Positions 32,602 through 42,501 are shown, numbered from the stretch's first letter. The stretch is 64,000 bases of DNA from Nitrospira sp. (GCA_016873455.1 VGXE01000006.1:1-64000), one strand, 5' to 3'. The notes: a model not told the origin generated them from the sequence alone. Numbers and translations are program-made.

Positions 32602-33387
32602 ATGACCCAGCGCCTTGTCTCAAACCTCGACCAACTCTCAGAGCATGATCTGACCGCCAAGCTGGAACCGGAGCTCTTGCCGAAACATGTCGCCGTCATT
32701 ATGGACGGGAACGGACGGTGGGCGGAACTCCGTGGGCTTCCCCGCATCGCAGGGCATCGGGAAGGCATCAATTCCGTTCGGGAAATGATTTCACAATGCC
32801 TGGAGCTCGGCATCCAAGCCCTGACGATCTACGCGTTTTCCCAGGAAAATTGGAACCGCCCTACACATGAAATCAGCGCCCTCATGGGCCTCCTGGAGCA
32901 CTACCTGTCTACCGAACGAGCCAGTTTAATCGAGCAACGTGTTCGCTTTCAGGCCATCGGCCGGCTTGAGCCGCTGCCCCTGTCGGCCCAGCATTGGGTA
33001 CGGACCACCGAACAGGAAACCGCCCATTGCGACAAAATGGTCCTCACTGTTGCGCTCAGCTATGGCGGCCGCGCGGAAATTGCGGATGCCGTCAAAGATC
33101 TGATGACCGATGTCCAAGCGGGGGTCATCCAACCAAACCAGATCGATGAATCGTTACTTCAACAATACTTGTATACCCATCCCCTTCCCGACCCAGACCT
33201 GCTCATTCGAACCAGCGGTGAAACGCGGATCAGCAATTTTCTCCTCTGGCAACTAGCGTATACGGAACTGTGTTTCACCCCGACGCTGTGGCCGGACTTT
33301 CGCCGGCGTGAGTTCCTGCTGGCCCTCTTGGAATATCAAAAACGGGAACGCCGATTCGGCAGGATTCTGAGCGCTGTTTCATCGTAG
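32602..33387 (+). CDS. uppS: Undecaprenyl diphosphate synthase (isoprenyl transferase)
   Basis: Adds isoprene units to farnesyl diphosphate to make the C55 carrier lipid for peptidoglycan and other wall polymers. 261 residues: HVAVIMDGNGRWAELRGLPR with the catalytic Asp near residue 34, YAFSQENWNRP near 82, LSYGGRAEI near 151 and DLLIRTSGETRISNFLLWQ near 205 are all typical of cis-prenyltransferases. First gene of a clear cell-envelope operon behind a strong promoter; cdsA follows after five bases. Confidence 0.96.
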   Translation: MTQRLVSNLDQLSEHDLTAKLEPELLPKHVAVIMDGNGRWAELRGLPRIAGHREGINSVREMISQCLELGIQALTIYAFSQENWNRPTHEISALMGLLEHYLSTERASLIEQRVRFQAIGRLEPLPLSAQHWVRTTEQETAHCDKMVLTVALSYGGRAEIADAVKDLMTDVQAGVIQPNQIDESLLQQYLYTHPLPDPDLLIRTSGETRISNFLLWQLAYTELCFTPTLWPDFRRREFLLALLEYQKRERRFGRILSAVSS

Positions 33388-33392
33388 TTTCT

Positions 33393-34283
33393 GTGGGAGC
33401 CTCCCCTGTCACCGATGTCACGCCATACACCCCGACGCTTGTGACACCCCTCTCGACCGGCACCCGACGCTTCGACCTCCGGCGTGTCTATACCGCAGCC
33501 TTGCTCATCCCGGGTGTCTACGTCATTATCTGCCACCTTCCTCCTTGGGCCTTAACACTCCTTTTGATGGTGGGCGGAGGCCTTGCCTTGTTGGAACTCT
33601 ATCGCATCAGTTTTGCGTCCCGCCCGAACTATGCACTCGTCGGCACCGGATTGGCACTTTCCGCGCTGGTGTTGGCCCGGCATCACCTGTCCTTGGGCCT
33701 GACGGATCTGCTCGCGGCTGGAATAGTGGCGCTACCGGCGGCCCTCCTGCTATCGCCCGGCACAGCTGAACGCCGTATAAAGGATACGACCATCACCGCG
33801 TTCGGCGTTCTCTACGTTGGCCTGACATTGAGCACCGTGGTGTCCACACGTGTGCTGGCCGGCGGTGAATGGCTCGTGCTGTTCCTCGCAGTGGTCACAT
33901 GGGCGGGGGATACAGGCGCCTATTACGCAGGCACCCTGTGGGGCAAGCACCTGCTCGCTCCAAAGATCAGCCCAAAAAAAACCGTCGAGGGCCTGCTGGG
34001 AGGCATCGGACTCGCCGTTGCCGCCGCCTTCCTGGCTCAAGTCTGGTTTGTCCCGCAGCTGCAACCAATGGACACGGTGATTCTCGGCGTGGTACTGACT
34101 GGAGCTGGGCTGTTCGGCGATCTCTGGGAATCGGCCATCAAGCGCCGCGCGGGGGTGAAGGATTCCGGTAGTATCTTGCCGGGTCACGGAGGGATGTTGG
34201 ACCGAATCGACAGTCTCTTGTTCACGGCCCCCACGTTCTACTACTATGTCACCTGGATTCGCGGCATCACACCGTCCCCATAA
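33393..34283 (+). CDS. cdsA: Phosphatidate cytidylyltransferase
   Basis: Integral membrane enzyme that makes CDP-diacylglycerol for phospholipid synthesis. 296 residues with about eight membrane segments. The CDP-alcohol transferase-type signature lies near the C-terminus: GDLWESAIKRRAGVKDSG followed by LPGHGGMLDRIDS. A GTG at 33393 is taken as start, five bases after uppS; no better start is seen before the first membrane segment. The N-terminal 30 residues are Thr/Pro-rich. Confidence 0.94.
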   Translation: MGASPVTDVTPYTPTLVTPLSTGTRRFDLRRVYTAALLIPGVYVIICHLPPWALTLLLMVGGGLALLELYRISFASRPNYALVGTGLALSALVLARHHLSLGLTDLLAAGIVALPAALLLSPGTAERRIKDTTITAFGVLYVGLTLSTVVSTRVLAGGEWLVLFLAVVTWAGDTGAYYAGTLWGKHLLAPKISPKKTVEGLLGGIGLAVAAAFLAQVWFVPQLQPMDTVILGVVLTGAGLFGDLWESAIKRRAGVKDSGSILPGHGGMLDRIDSLLFTAPTFYYYVTWIRGITPSP

Positions 34284-34295
34284 CGAGGAGAGGAT

Positions 34296-35456
34296 ATGAA
34301 GTCCATCATCATCCTGGGTTCGACCGGATCGATCGGTACCAATACGCTCGATATCGTCCAGCGATTTCCCGAAGAGTTTCAAGTGGTCGGGCTGACCGCC
34401 GGCGGCAACGTCGACAAGTTGGAAACACAAATCCGTCTATTCAAGCCCAAGATGGTTGCCGTCTCGACCGAATTGTCTGCGGCCACGCTTCGAACCAGGT
34501 GCGCGGGACTTCCCGTCGAGATCCTGGCCGGAGAGGACGGGATTGCCCAAGTGGCCACCATGCCTGGAGCGGAACTCGTAATCTCTGGGATCGTGGGTGC
34601 CGCCGGCCTTGTCCCAACCTTGGCCGCGATCCGCAGCGGAAAACATATCGCGCTGGCCAATAAGGAACCCATGGTCATGGCCGGCAAGTTGATGCAGGAC
34701 GAAGCCCACAAGCACGGGGTCAGGATTTTCCCCGTCGATAGCGAGCACAGTGCCATTTTCCAATCCTTGGAAGGCCATCGGCTCGAAGACGTCCGCCGGC
34801 TGATTTTGACGGCGTCCGGCGGCGCCCTCTGGACGCTCACGAAAGAACAGCTGCATTCCGTGACGCCGGAACGCGCGCTCCAACACCCGAATTGGAAGAT
34901 GGGTTCGAAGATTACTATTGACTCGGCAACCCTGATGAACAAAGGCTTGGAAGTCGTCGAGGCCCGTTGGCTGTTCGGCATCTCCGAGTCTCGCATTGAT
35001 GTCCTTGTGCATCGGGAGAGCATCATCCATTCTCTGGTCGAATATGAGGATCGGTCGATGATCGCCCAACTCGGTTTACCCGACATGCGGACACCCATTT
35101 CGTACGCCATGCGGTATCCGGAACGCATGCCGTTGGATTTGCCGTCGCTGGATCTGACCGAGGTCGGGAAACTGACGTTTGCCAAGCCCGACCATGACCG
35201 GTTCCCCTGCCTGAACCTCGGCTACGAATCGCTTCGAGTCGGCGGGACCATGCCGGCCGCCATGAATGCTGCCAACGAAGTCGCCGTCGAGGCGTTTCTC
35301 AATAGCGGCCTTCGTTTCGTGGAAATTGCCGACGTCATCCGCAGCACGATGGATGCCCACACGCAACGGGAGATTACCGGGCTTGATGACGCGCTGGAAG
35401 CGGATCGCTGGGCACGAGAAAAGGCCGAATCGTTGGTCCACGCCTTGCCGCGCTGA
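34296..35456 (+). CDS. dxr: 1-deoxy-D-xylulose 5-phosphate reductoisomerase
   Basis: Makes methylerythritol phosphate, the committed step of the non-mevalonate isoprenoid pathway that feeds UppS and the squalene enzymes. 386 residues. NADPH loop GSTGSIGTNTLDIV at residues 7-20, ANKEPMVMAG near 122, metal and substrate motif PVDSEHSAIFQ near 146-156, and SATLMNKGLEVVEA near 210. GAGGAGAGG precedes the ATG at 34296, thirteen bases after cdsA. Confidence 0.97.
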   Translation: MKSIIILGSTGSIGTNTLDIVQRFPEEFQVVGLTAGGNVDKLETQIRLFKPKMVAVSTELSAATLRTRCAGLPVEILAGEDGIAQVATMPGAELVISGIVGAAGLVPTLAAIRSGKHIALANKEPMVMAGKLMQDEAHKHGVRIFPVDSEHSAIFQSLEGHRLEDVRRLILTASGGALWTLTKEQLHSVTPERALQHPNWKMGSKITIDSATLMNKGLEVVEARWLFGISESRIDVLVHRESIIHSLVEYEDRSMIAQLGLPDMRTPISYAMRYPERMPLDLPSLDLTEVGKLTFAKPDHDRFPCLNLGYESLRVGGTMPAAMNAANEVAVEAFLNSGLRFVEIADVIRSTMDAHTQREITGLDDALEADRWAREKAESLVHALPR

Positions 35457-35467
35457 CAGGTATCATT

Positions 35468-35495
35468 TTGCATTCTGCCCAATCGATGTTAGAGT
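35468..35495 (+). promoter_or_regulatory. Candidate internal promoter before rseP
   Basis: TTGCAT 35468-35473, 16 bases, TAGAGT 35490-35495, then about 34 bases to the rseP ATG. It could give rseP-proS expression independent of uppS. Confidence 0.4.
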
Positions 35496-35528
35496 AACCC
35501 CCGGTACGTTCAACAGGAGATCGGCACA

Positions 35529-36917
35529 ATGCTCTCCGCCTTCACCTGGTCCCCCGACACCCTCTGGCTGTTGATGCAAAAAGCCGGATGGTTCCTCCTT
35601 ATGATAGGAGTGCTCATCGCATTCCACGAGCTCGGCCATTTCCTCGCGGCTCGCTGGGTTGGGGTGAAAGTCCTGAAGTTTTCGCTCGGGTTTGGCCCCA
35701 AGCTGATGGGGCGCCAGGTTGGAGAAACCGAGTACTTGCTCTCCGCCGTGCCGCTGGGGGGCTACGTCAAACTGTTCGGTGAAGACGAGACCGAAGCAAC
35801 GACACCGGAAGATCGCAGACGCTCCTTCGTGCATCAAGGACTGTGGGGGAAGGTGCTCATCGTCGCGGCTGGACCGGGCTTCAACTTCATCCTCGCCTAT
35901 CTGATATTTGGTACGTGGCTCGCGTTTGGCGGTGGCTTACCGACATCGGCAATCGGTTCATTGATGCCGGACATTGAGGCTCTGCGTCCGGACTCGCCAG
36001 GGTACCTCGCTGGATTGCGAGTGGGAGACCGTGTCCTTCAAATTAATCAGAAAGAAGTGACGATTCGCAATGAAGCGTTTGACATCATCGAAAAAAGCCA
36101 GGGCATGCCGCTTGTGGTCGAGGTCCGCCGAAAATCCGAGGTGCTGACGTTCGAGGTGACCCCTCAGGCCATCGCTCCCAACGGGATACAGCAGAAAGAT
36201 CCCCACTACACCATTGGGATTGAGGAGGCTGCACCGGTCATTAAGCAGCTCACTCCCAAATACCCTGCCGTTGAAGCAGGGATTCAGGAAGGCGACCGGA
36301 TTGAAGGCATCAATGGGGACCCCATCTATACCTGGGTTCAGATGACCAAAATCATACGGGACAACCCCAATAAGCCCTTACAACTCGATATCAACCGACA
36401 TGGGCAACGCCTCACCATCCAGGTTACCCCGCGGCTTGAGCAAGAAACGGTCGATGGAAATGCACGGGAGATCGGACGGATCGGCGCAGGTCCCGGCCAA
36501 ACGTTATTGCATTCATCCACACCGCTTCAGGCACTCACTGACGGCCTCAAGGCCACATGGTCCTGGACGGAGTTCACCATCGTCTCCCTCTACAAGTTGA
36601 TTACCGGAGACATCTCGCGAAAGAACATCGGCGGCCCTCTCATGATCGCCAACGTGTCCGGTGAAGCGGCGGAGAAGGGGCTCTCGAGTTACATCTTCTT
36701 AATCGCATTGCTCAGCATCAACCTTGGGGTGCTCAATCTGCTGCCCATCCCCATCCTCGATGGAGGACACTTGCTCTTTTTCTTGATTGAGGGCATCCTG
36801 CGCAAGCCGATCGGCGAACGCCAGCGCGAAGTCGCACAACAGGTCGGGCTGTTTCTGCTGGTTGGGGTCATGATCTTCGCTTTCTGGAACGACCTGGAAC
36901 GTATTTTTTCCCGCTGA
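35529..36917 (+). CDS. rseP: RIP metalloprotease RseP (site-2 protease)
   Basis: 462 residues, inner-membrane zinc protease that cuts anti-sigma factors and signal peptide remnants. HELGHFLAARWVGVKV near residue 35 holds the zinc histidines, and NLLPIPILDGGHLLFF near 408 the second metal motif. Two PDZ domains lie between (about 130-210 and 220-310; GLRVGDRVLQIN and GIQEGDRIEGIN), as in E. coli RseP. CAGGAG precedes the ATG. proS follows seven bases after the stop. Confidence 0.96.
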   Translation: MLSAFTWSPDTLWLLMQKAGWFLLMIGVLIAFHELGHFLAARWVGVKVLKFSLGFGPKLMGRQVGETEYLLSAVPLGGYVKLFGEDETEATTPEDRRRSFVHQGLWGKVLIVAAGPGFNFILAYLIFGTWLAFGGGLPTSAIGSLMPDIEALRPDSPGYLAGLRVGDRVLQINQKEVTIRNEAFDIIEKSQGMPLVVEVRRKSEVLTFEVTPQAIAPNGIQQKDPHYTIGIEEAAPVIKQLTPKYPAVEAGIQEGDRIEGINGDPIYTWVQMTKIIRDNPNKPLQLDINRHGQRLTIQVTPRLEQETVDGNAREIGRIGAGPGQTLLHSSTPLQALTDGLKATWSWTEFTIVSLYKLITGDISRKNIGGPLMIANVSGEAAEKGLSSYIFLIALLSINLGVLNLLPIPILDGGHLLFFLIEGILRKPIGERQREVAQQVGLFLLVGVMIFAFWNDLERIFSR

Positions 36918-36923
36918 GCTTCG

Positions 36924-38663
36924 ATGAAAACTTCACAACTGCTCATCCCCACTCTGCGGGAAGATCCCGGTGAGGCAGAGACCGTCAGCCACCGGCTCAT
37001 GTTGCGCGCCGGGTTGATCCGAAAAACAGCGGCCGGCATCTATACCTACCTCCCGCTTGGTCTACGGATCATTCGCAAGATCGAACAGATTATCCGTGAG
37101 GAGATGAACCGAGCCGGGGCGCAAGAATTGCTGATGCCCATCGCCTCCCCCGCCGAATTATGGAAAGAGACTGGGCGCTGGGAGTACTACGGCAAAGAAC
37201 TGCTGCGCTTCAAAGACCGACACGAGCGGGATTTCTGCCTTGGCCCAACGCACGAAGAAGTCATTACCGACCTCTTCAGGCGTGAGGTACGCTCGTATCG
37301 CCAGCTGCCCCTGAATTTCTATCAAATCCAGACGAAGTTTCGAGATGAAATTCGCCCCCGATTCGGCCTCATGCGCGGACGCGAGTTCATCATGAAAGAC
37401 GCGTACAGCTTCGATACTGATGACGCCGGCGCCAAGATCAGCTACCAAAAGATGTACGACGCCTACACCAGAATCTTCACACGGTGCGGCCTAACGTTCC
37501 GCGCGGTCGAAGCGGATACAGGGCTGATCGGCGGCGACGTCTCGCACGAGTTCATGGTCCTGGCCGAAACTGGAGAAGCGACCGTCGTCTACAGCGACCA
37601 GGGCTCCTATGCCGCAAACCTTGAACGAGCGGAGGTGCTGCCTCCATCGCACCCCGATGACGAACTACCTCGCCCGCTGACCCCCGTGGCGACTCCGCAA
37701 TGCCGAACGGTGGAGGAAGTCACGGCGTTCTTAACAATTTCGTCCAGGCAGTTGGTGAAAACCCTCCTGTATCGTGCAGACAAAGAGACCGTCGCGGTGC
37801 TAATTCGGGGAGATCACGATCTCAATGAGGTCAAACTGGCTCGGCTGCTACAGGTAACAGAGGTCCAGCTTGCCGATCCGGACACCGTGTCTCGCCTGAC
37901 TAATGCCCCTGTTGGATTCGCCGGCCCGATCGGTTTGACAGGGGTACGCATCCTGGCGGATCACGCCATTCATATGATGAGGAATATGGTGGTGGGAGCA
38001 AACCGGGCCGATACGCATTATGTCGATGCCAATTGGGACCGGGATTTCAGGGTGGATCAGTTTGCGGATCTTCGCAACGCGCAGGCCGGCGACCCCTCAC
38101 CGAAGGGACCTGGGTTCTTGACCCTCGCCAAAGGCATTGAAGTGGGACAAGTCTTCCTGCTGGGAACAAAATACAGTAAGAGCATGAATGCGACAATTCT
38201 CGACGACCAGGGAAAGGAACGCCTGGCGATTATGGGCTGTTATGGGATTGGAGTCGGCCGCACTGCGGCGGCCGCGATCGAACAAAACCACGATGAGAAG
38301 GGTATTATCTGGCCACTCCCAATCGCCCCGTTTCATGTCCATCTCTTGCCGGTGAGCCAATCAGCAAAAACCGCTGACGCGGTGTCGCGCCTCTATACCG
38401 ACCTGTCGGCCAATGGCTTTGAGGTCTTGTGGGACGACCGTGACGATCGCGCCGGTGTCAAATTCAACGACGCCGATCTCATCGGAGCCCCATTCCAAAT
38501 CATCATCGGTGACAAAGGTCTGGCAGACGGGGTGGTCGAACTCAAAGTTCGGCGGAGCGGAGAGAAATCTCGTGTCGCGCCGCCCGATGTCGTTACACAT
38601 CTCCTCAGATTATTTGGCAACACCGGACTGACCCCGCCCGCTCACTCCACTTTTCTCGCATAA
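36924..38663 (+). CDS. proS: Prolyl-tRNA synthetase (bacterial type with editing domain)
   Basis: Charges tRNA-Pro. 579 residues, bacterial long form. Class II motif 1 in LRIIRKIEQIIREEMNRAGAQE, motif 2 in FRDEIRPRFGLMRGREF, and motif 3 in MGCYGIGVGRTAAAAIEQ near 435. The YbaK-like editing insert between motifs 2 and 3 (about 230-390) removes mischarged alanine. Anticodon-binding domain at the C-terminus. Last gene of the envelope operon. Confidence 0.97.
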   Translation: MKTSQLLIPTLREDPGEAETVSHRLMLRAGLIRKTAAGIYTYLPLGLRIIRKIEQIIREEMNRAGAQELLMPIASPAELWKETGRWEYYGKELLRFKDRHERDFCLGPTHEEVITDLFRREVRSYRQLPLNFYQIQTKFRDEIRPRFGLMRGREFIMKDAYSFDTDDAGAKISYQKMYDAYTRIFTRCGLTFRAVEADTGLIGGDVSHEFMVLAETGEATVVYSDQGSYAANLERAEVLPPSHPDDELPRPLTPVATPQCRTVEEVTAFLTISSRQLVKTLLYRADKETVAVLIRGDHDLNEVKLARLLQVTEVQLADPDTVSRLTNAPVGFAGPIGLTGVRILADHAIHMMRNMVVGANRADTHYVDANWDRDFRVDQFADLRNAQAGDPSPKGPGFLTLAKGIEVGQVFLLGTKYSKSMNATILDDQGKERLAIMGCYGIGVGRTAAAAIEQNHDEKGIIWPLPIAPFHVHLLPVSQSAKTADAVSRLYTDLSANGFEVLWDDRDDRAGVKFNDADLIGAPFQIIIGDKGLADGVVELKVRRSGEKSRVAPPDVVTHLLRLFGNTGLTPPAHSTFLA

Positions 38664-38730
38664 CGTGTCCACGAATAGTCCCCGCCCTCTCGCACGGCCA
38701 CCAGTGGGCCTCGGGAAAATTTGCTTTTCC

Positions 38731-38758
38731 TTGCCTTCCCGCACTATTGGGCTAGACT
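38731..38758 (+). promoter_or_regulatory. Candidate promoter of the PilB/GspE-like gene
   Basis: TTGCCT 38731-38736, 16 bases, TAGACT 38753-38758. It lies in a 190-base gap after proS and gives a leader of about 90 bases if the ATG at 38855 is the start. Confidence 0.45.
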
Positions 38759-38854
38759 GAGACTCGGCTCTGAACTTCGGCACGCGTTACGGCCTCCCTC
38801 GTGGGATGTCAGACCGCCCGGCAGGCGCAGTTTACCAGGCAGAGTGCAGCAAGC

Positions 38855-41173
38855 ATGCAGGCAAAACCCATTCCTCACAACCCTCAGGAATTGCAACTCA
38901 AAGTCGACCATGCCGAGCATGTCAAAAAGATCATCGCGCAGATTAACGCGGCCACCAACCTCGATCAGATTCTCCTGGACCTTCACAAAGATATTCTCAG
39001 CTCATTCGACGCAGAAGATTTGACCCTCTTTGCATTCGACTCCGAGAAAAAAGAGATCTTCTCGAAAGTCCCTCATCTAGACTCCGTCGAAGAACTCCGC
39101 ATTCCGATCACGGAACAGAGCCTGGCCGGCTTCTGCGCCAAATACCTGCGGCCGGTGAACATCGTCGATGCCTACAACGCCATGGAACTGCGGACGATCC
39201 ACCCATCCCTCATCCACGACAGTGCCTACGACAAACGCACCGGGTTTAAAACCAAGCAGGTTCTGACCTATCCCATCGTCGCCGACAATAAATACTTGAT
39301 GGGAGTCCTTCAGCTCCTGAATAAGAAGAATGGGATTCGCTTTACCAGAAAAGATGAAGAATCCGTTGCTGAGATCACCAAGGCACTGGGGATCGCATTC
39401 TTCAACTTCAAGAACACCGCCAAGAAGAACCCCACGAAGTTTGATCTGCTCCTGAGCAGCAATCGTCTCACACAGAATGATCTGGACACTGCTATTGCCG
39501 ACTCACGCAAAGGGCTGAGCGACCTTGAGAGCATTCTCATCGAGAAACACAAGGTGCCAAAAATCGATCTAGGGAAATCGTTCGCGCAATTCTATAAATG
39601 CCCCTATATCGAATATAGTGAGCGCACAATCGTTGACATCGATCTGCTCAAGAATCTCAACGTCGATTACTTAAAGAAGAACCACTGGATGCCGCTCAAG
39701 CGGGATCGGACGGCAATCGAAATCCTGACTGACGACCCGGGCAATCTCGATCGGGTCCAGGACATCAAGCGGACATTTCCCGGCCTCAACATCCGTTTCG
39801 CCGTCAGCCTGCGCCGCGACATCGCGCAATTTCTGGGCTCCTCAACCGGCCAATCAGACACAGGAACGCGCAAACTCGATGAAAATGTTTCCGACATTCT
39901 TGGCGAGCTCGTCACCGAGGCTCAAGCCGAAGCCATGGAGGATGCCTCCTCAAGCGGAGGCTTGGACGAAAACGACAGTGCGATCGTACGGCTGGCAAAC
40001 CAAATCATCGCCGATGCGTACCGGCAGAGCGCTTCGGATATCCATATCGAGCCGTATGGTGAAAAGCGCGAAACCCTGGTCCGGTTCCGGGTGGATGGCG
40101 ACTGTTTTGAGTACATGAAGATCCCGCAAAGTTATCGGCGCGCCATCGTCTCCCGGCTCAAGATCATGGCCAATTTGGACATCGCGGAGCGGCGCAAACC
40201 CCAAGATGGCAAAATCAAATTCAAGCTCACCGAGTCCAAAGAAATCGAGCTCCGCGTCGCGACACTTCCCACAGCCGGTTACAACGAAGACGTGGTGATG
40301 CGTATCCTGGCCGCCAGTGAGCCGCTGCCCCTCGACAAGATGGGCTTTTCCGATCGGAACCTCCAGGCGCTCAGGGACATCTCCCAGAAACCCTACGGCA
40401 TTATCCTCTGCGTGGGACCGACCGGATCAGGAAAAACGACCACCTTGCACTCTGTCCTCGGCAACATTAACACGCCTGACATCAAGATCTGGACAGCGGA
40501 AGATCCGGTCGAAATCACGCAATACGGTCTGCGCCAGGTGCAAGTTCAGCCCAAGATCGGGGTGACGTTTGCCGTAGCCATGCGCGCCTTTCTTCGGGCC
40601 GACCCGGATGTCATTATGGTCGGAGAAATGCGCGATAAAGAAACGGCCGACACGGGCATCGAGGCATCGCTCACCGGGCACTTGGTGCTCAGCACATTGC
40701 ACACCAATAGCGCGGTCGAAACAGTCACTCGCCTCCTCGACATGGGTTGCGACCCATTTAGTTTCGCTGACGCGATGCTCGGTGTGCTGGCGCAACGCCT
40801 GGCTCGGCGTGTCTGCAAAGAATGCAAGGAACAATACACCGGAACAAAGGAAGAGTACGATGAACTCCGGCTGGGTTATGGAGCGGACCGCTGGGACAAA
40901 CTCGGCATCAAACAGGACAATACGTTCAGACTCTTCAGAGGCAAGGGCTGCGAGGTCTGCAACCGTTCCGGGTTCAAAGGGCGTGTGGCCTTGCACGAAC
41001 TCCTCCTTGGCTCGGACCAGATCAAGCGGATGGTGCAGCAGAAAGCTCGCACGGAAGAGATGCTCAAGGTCGCACTCGATGAGGGCATGACCACCCTTGT
41101 TCAAGACGGTATTGAAAAGGTTCTTCAGGGCCACACCACCTATAAGGAAGTGAAAGCCGTCGCCATCAAATAG
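38855..41173 (+). CDS. GspE/PilB-type secretion ATPase with N-terminal GAF domain
   Basis: About 772 residues. Residues about 25-165 are a GAF domain (LDQILLDLHKDILSSFDAEDLTLFAFDSE is its first helix and strand region), then the GspE N-terminal domain (about 190-310), then the hexameric ATPase: RQSASDIHIEP near 390, Walker A GPTGSGKTT near 520, Walker B DPDVIMVGE near 583 and STLHTNSA with the His box near 612. Four cysteines (CKEC near 654, CEVC near 699) form the zinc knuckle of assembly ATPases. Such ATPases drive type IV pili or type II secretion, but no pilin, platform or secretin gene is near. A GTG at 38801 would add 18 residues. Confidence 0.88.
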   Translation: MQAKPIPHNPQELQLKVDHAEHVKKIIAQINAATNLDQILLDLHKDILSSFDAEDLTLFAFDSEKKEIFSKVPHLDSVEELRIPITEQSLAGFCAKYLRPVNIVDAYNAMELRTIHPSLIHDSAYDKRTGFKTKQVLTYPIVADNKYLMGVLQLLNKKNGIRFTRKDEESVAEITKALGIAFFNFKNTAKKNPTKFDLLLSSNRLTQNDLDTAIADSRKGLSDLESILIEKHKVPKIDLGKSFAQFYKCPYIEYSERTIVDIDLLKNLNVDYLKKNHWMPLKRDRTAIEILTDDPGNLDRVQDIKRTFPGLNIRFAVSLRRDIAQFLGSSTGQSDTGTRKLDENVSDILGELVTEAQAEAMEDASSSGGLDENDSAIVRLANQIIADAYRQSASDIHIEPYGEKRETLVRFRVDGDCFEYMKIPQSYRRAIVSRLKIMANLDIAERRKPQDGKIKFKLTESKEIELRVATLPTAGYNEDVVMRILAASEPLPLDKMGFSDRNLQALRDISQKPYGIILCVGPTGSGKTTTLHSVLGNINTPDIKIWTAEDPVEITQYGLRQVQVQPKIGVTFAVAMRAFLRADPDVIMVGEMRDKETADTGIEASLTGHLVLSTLHTNSAVETVTRLLDMGCDPFSFADAMLGVLAQRLARRVCKECKEQYTGTKEEYDELRLGYGADRWDKLGIKQDNTFRLFRGKGCEVCNRSGFKGRVALHELLLGSDQIKRMVQQKARTEEMLKVALDEGMTTLVQDGIEKVLQGHTTYKEVKAVAIK

Positions 41174-41235
41174 CTGTTCAATCCACAGACGCCTGCTTGA
41201 CCGATTCCACCCTTCAGTTCCTACGCACAACCAGA

Positions 41236-41241
41236 TAGAAT
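41236..41241 (+). promoter_or_regulatory. Candidate -10 box (TAGAAT) of the lytic transglycosylase gene
   Basis: TAGAATG at 41236 lies 30 bases before the ATG at 41272. No -35 match at normal spacing. Confidence 0.35.
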
Positions 41242-41271
41242 GAGCCCCTTCTCTATGGAGGTGTCTCTACT

Positions 41272-42501
41272 ATGCGCGCGTCTATATTCCTGCTTGCCTC
41301 ACTTCTGTTGCTCGGTGGGTGCGAATCGGCAGATCGTGTATTGACCAACACTGAACGAGTGTTGGGCAGTCGTACCGGACGGACGGTTCTCGATATTGCA
41401 ACGGGCAAAGACCCTAAACAAATCCTGAAAGAGCGCGTTGATGCCTACCAGCGCAACCCCGAGGCGGTAATCAGAGATCTCCGGACGATTCAGCGGGACT
41501 TCAACACACTGATGACGGCACTCACAGGCAACGTGCGAAAAACCTGGGGTGAGAAGGAAGTAAAGGTTCCGGAACAAAAGAAGTACGTCAAATATACCCA
41601 GAACTACATGAGCCGGACCATCGTCGATTTCGACAATGGGACCATCGTGGTGGAAACCCTGGATGACAAGTCTCCGAAGGAGAGTTTGAAGAATGCGATC
41701 GTCACAACGCTGCTCACACCGGACGATCCACGCTCCGTCGATCTGTTTTCCGATAAGCCAGTAACCCTGACCAGCGAGCATTCTCCCTATTTGCTTGGCC
41801 TGGTACTGGATCAAACGGGACAGCCGATCCGCACCCCGGCTCAAGCTGAAACGTTTGCGACATCCAGTCTCGAAAACGCCAAGGCAAGGCCGGTAGATCA
41901 GAACGGCGCGACAAAACAAGCGCTGATCGCCGAAATCAAGATGGTGGCGAACTTCTCAAACAAGCAAGCGGACAAATACCGGGCAACGGTCACCCGATAT
42001 GCCGAGCAATTCAAAATCAGCCCGAGCCTCATTTTTGCCGTGATTCGGACTGAGAGTAATTTCAACCCGTTTGCCGTGAGTTCCGCCCCTGCCTTCGGTT
42101 TGATGCAGCTCGTTCCAACGAGCGGAGGCCGAGATGCCTATCGAAAAGCAAAAGGGAAAGACGAGATCCCATCGCGCGAGTATCTGTTCGACCCGGAGAA
42201 CAACATCGAGCTCGGCAGCGCTTATCTGAACGTCCTGTCATACAATCTGCTCGAGCAGATCGACAATGACGTCTCACGGGAATATTGTGTCATCTCGGCC
42301 TATAATACGGGAACGGGAAACGTCTTCAAGGCGTTTGCCACCAACTCCACATCCGCGGTTAATCAGATCAATGGCCTTGAACCGCCGGCCGTCTACGACC
42401 GGTTACGCACCAATCTTCCGTATCAGGAAACAAGGGATTATCTGGTGAAAGTAGTGGGGTTTCGCAAGCAGTTCATCGCTTCAGCAGAAAGTGCTCCCTA
42501 A
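41272..42501 (+). CDS. mltC: MltC-like membrane-bound lytic murein transglycosylase
   Basis: 409 residues. A lipoprotein signal (MRASIFLLASLLLLGGC, lipobox Cys17) sends it to the outer membrane. Residues about 40-190 match the MltC N-terminal domain (QRNPEAVIRDLRTIQRDFN, WGEKEVKVP, YVKYTQNYMSR). The C-terminal SLT domain (about 240-395) has the catalytic Glu in IRTESNFNPFAVS near 260, then GLMQLVPTSGG and AYNTGTGNV near 344. It cuts peptidoglycan glycan strands. GGAGGTG precedes the ATG. Confidence 0.92.
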   Translation: MRASIFLLASLLLLGGCESADRVLTNTERVLGSRTGRTVLDIATGKDPKQILKERVDAYQRNPEAVIRDLRTIQRDFNTLMTALTGNVRKTWGEKEVKVPEQKKYVKYTQNYMSRTIVDFDNGTIVVETLDDKSPKESLKNAIVTTLLTPDDPRSVDLFSDKPVTLTSEHSPYLLGLVLDQTGQPIRTPAQAETFATSSLENAKARPVDQNGATKQALIAEIKMVANFSNKQADKYRATVTRYAEQFKISPSLIFAVIRTESNFNPFAVSSAPAFGLMQLVPTSGGRDAYRKAKGKDEIPSREYLFDPENNIELGSAYLNVLSYNLLEQIDNDVSREYCVISAYNTGTGNVFKAFATNSTSAVNQINGLEPPAVYDRLRTNLPYQETRDYLVKVVGFRKQFIASAESAP

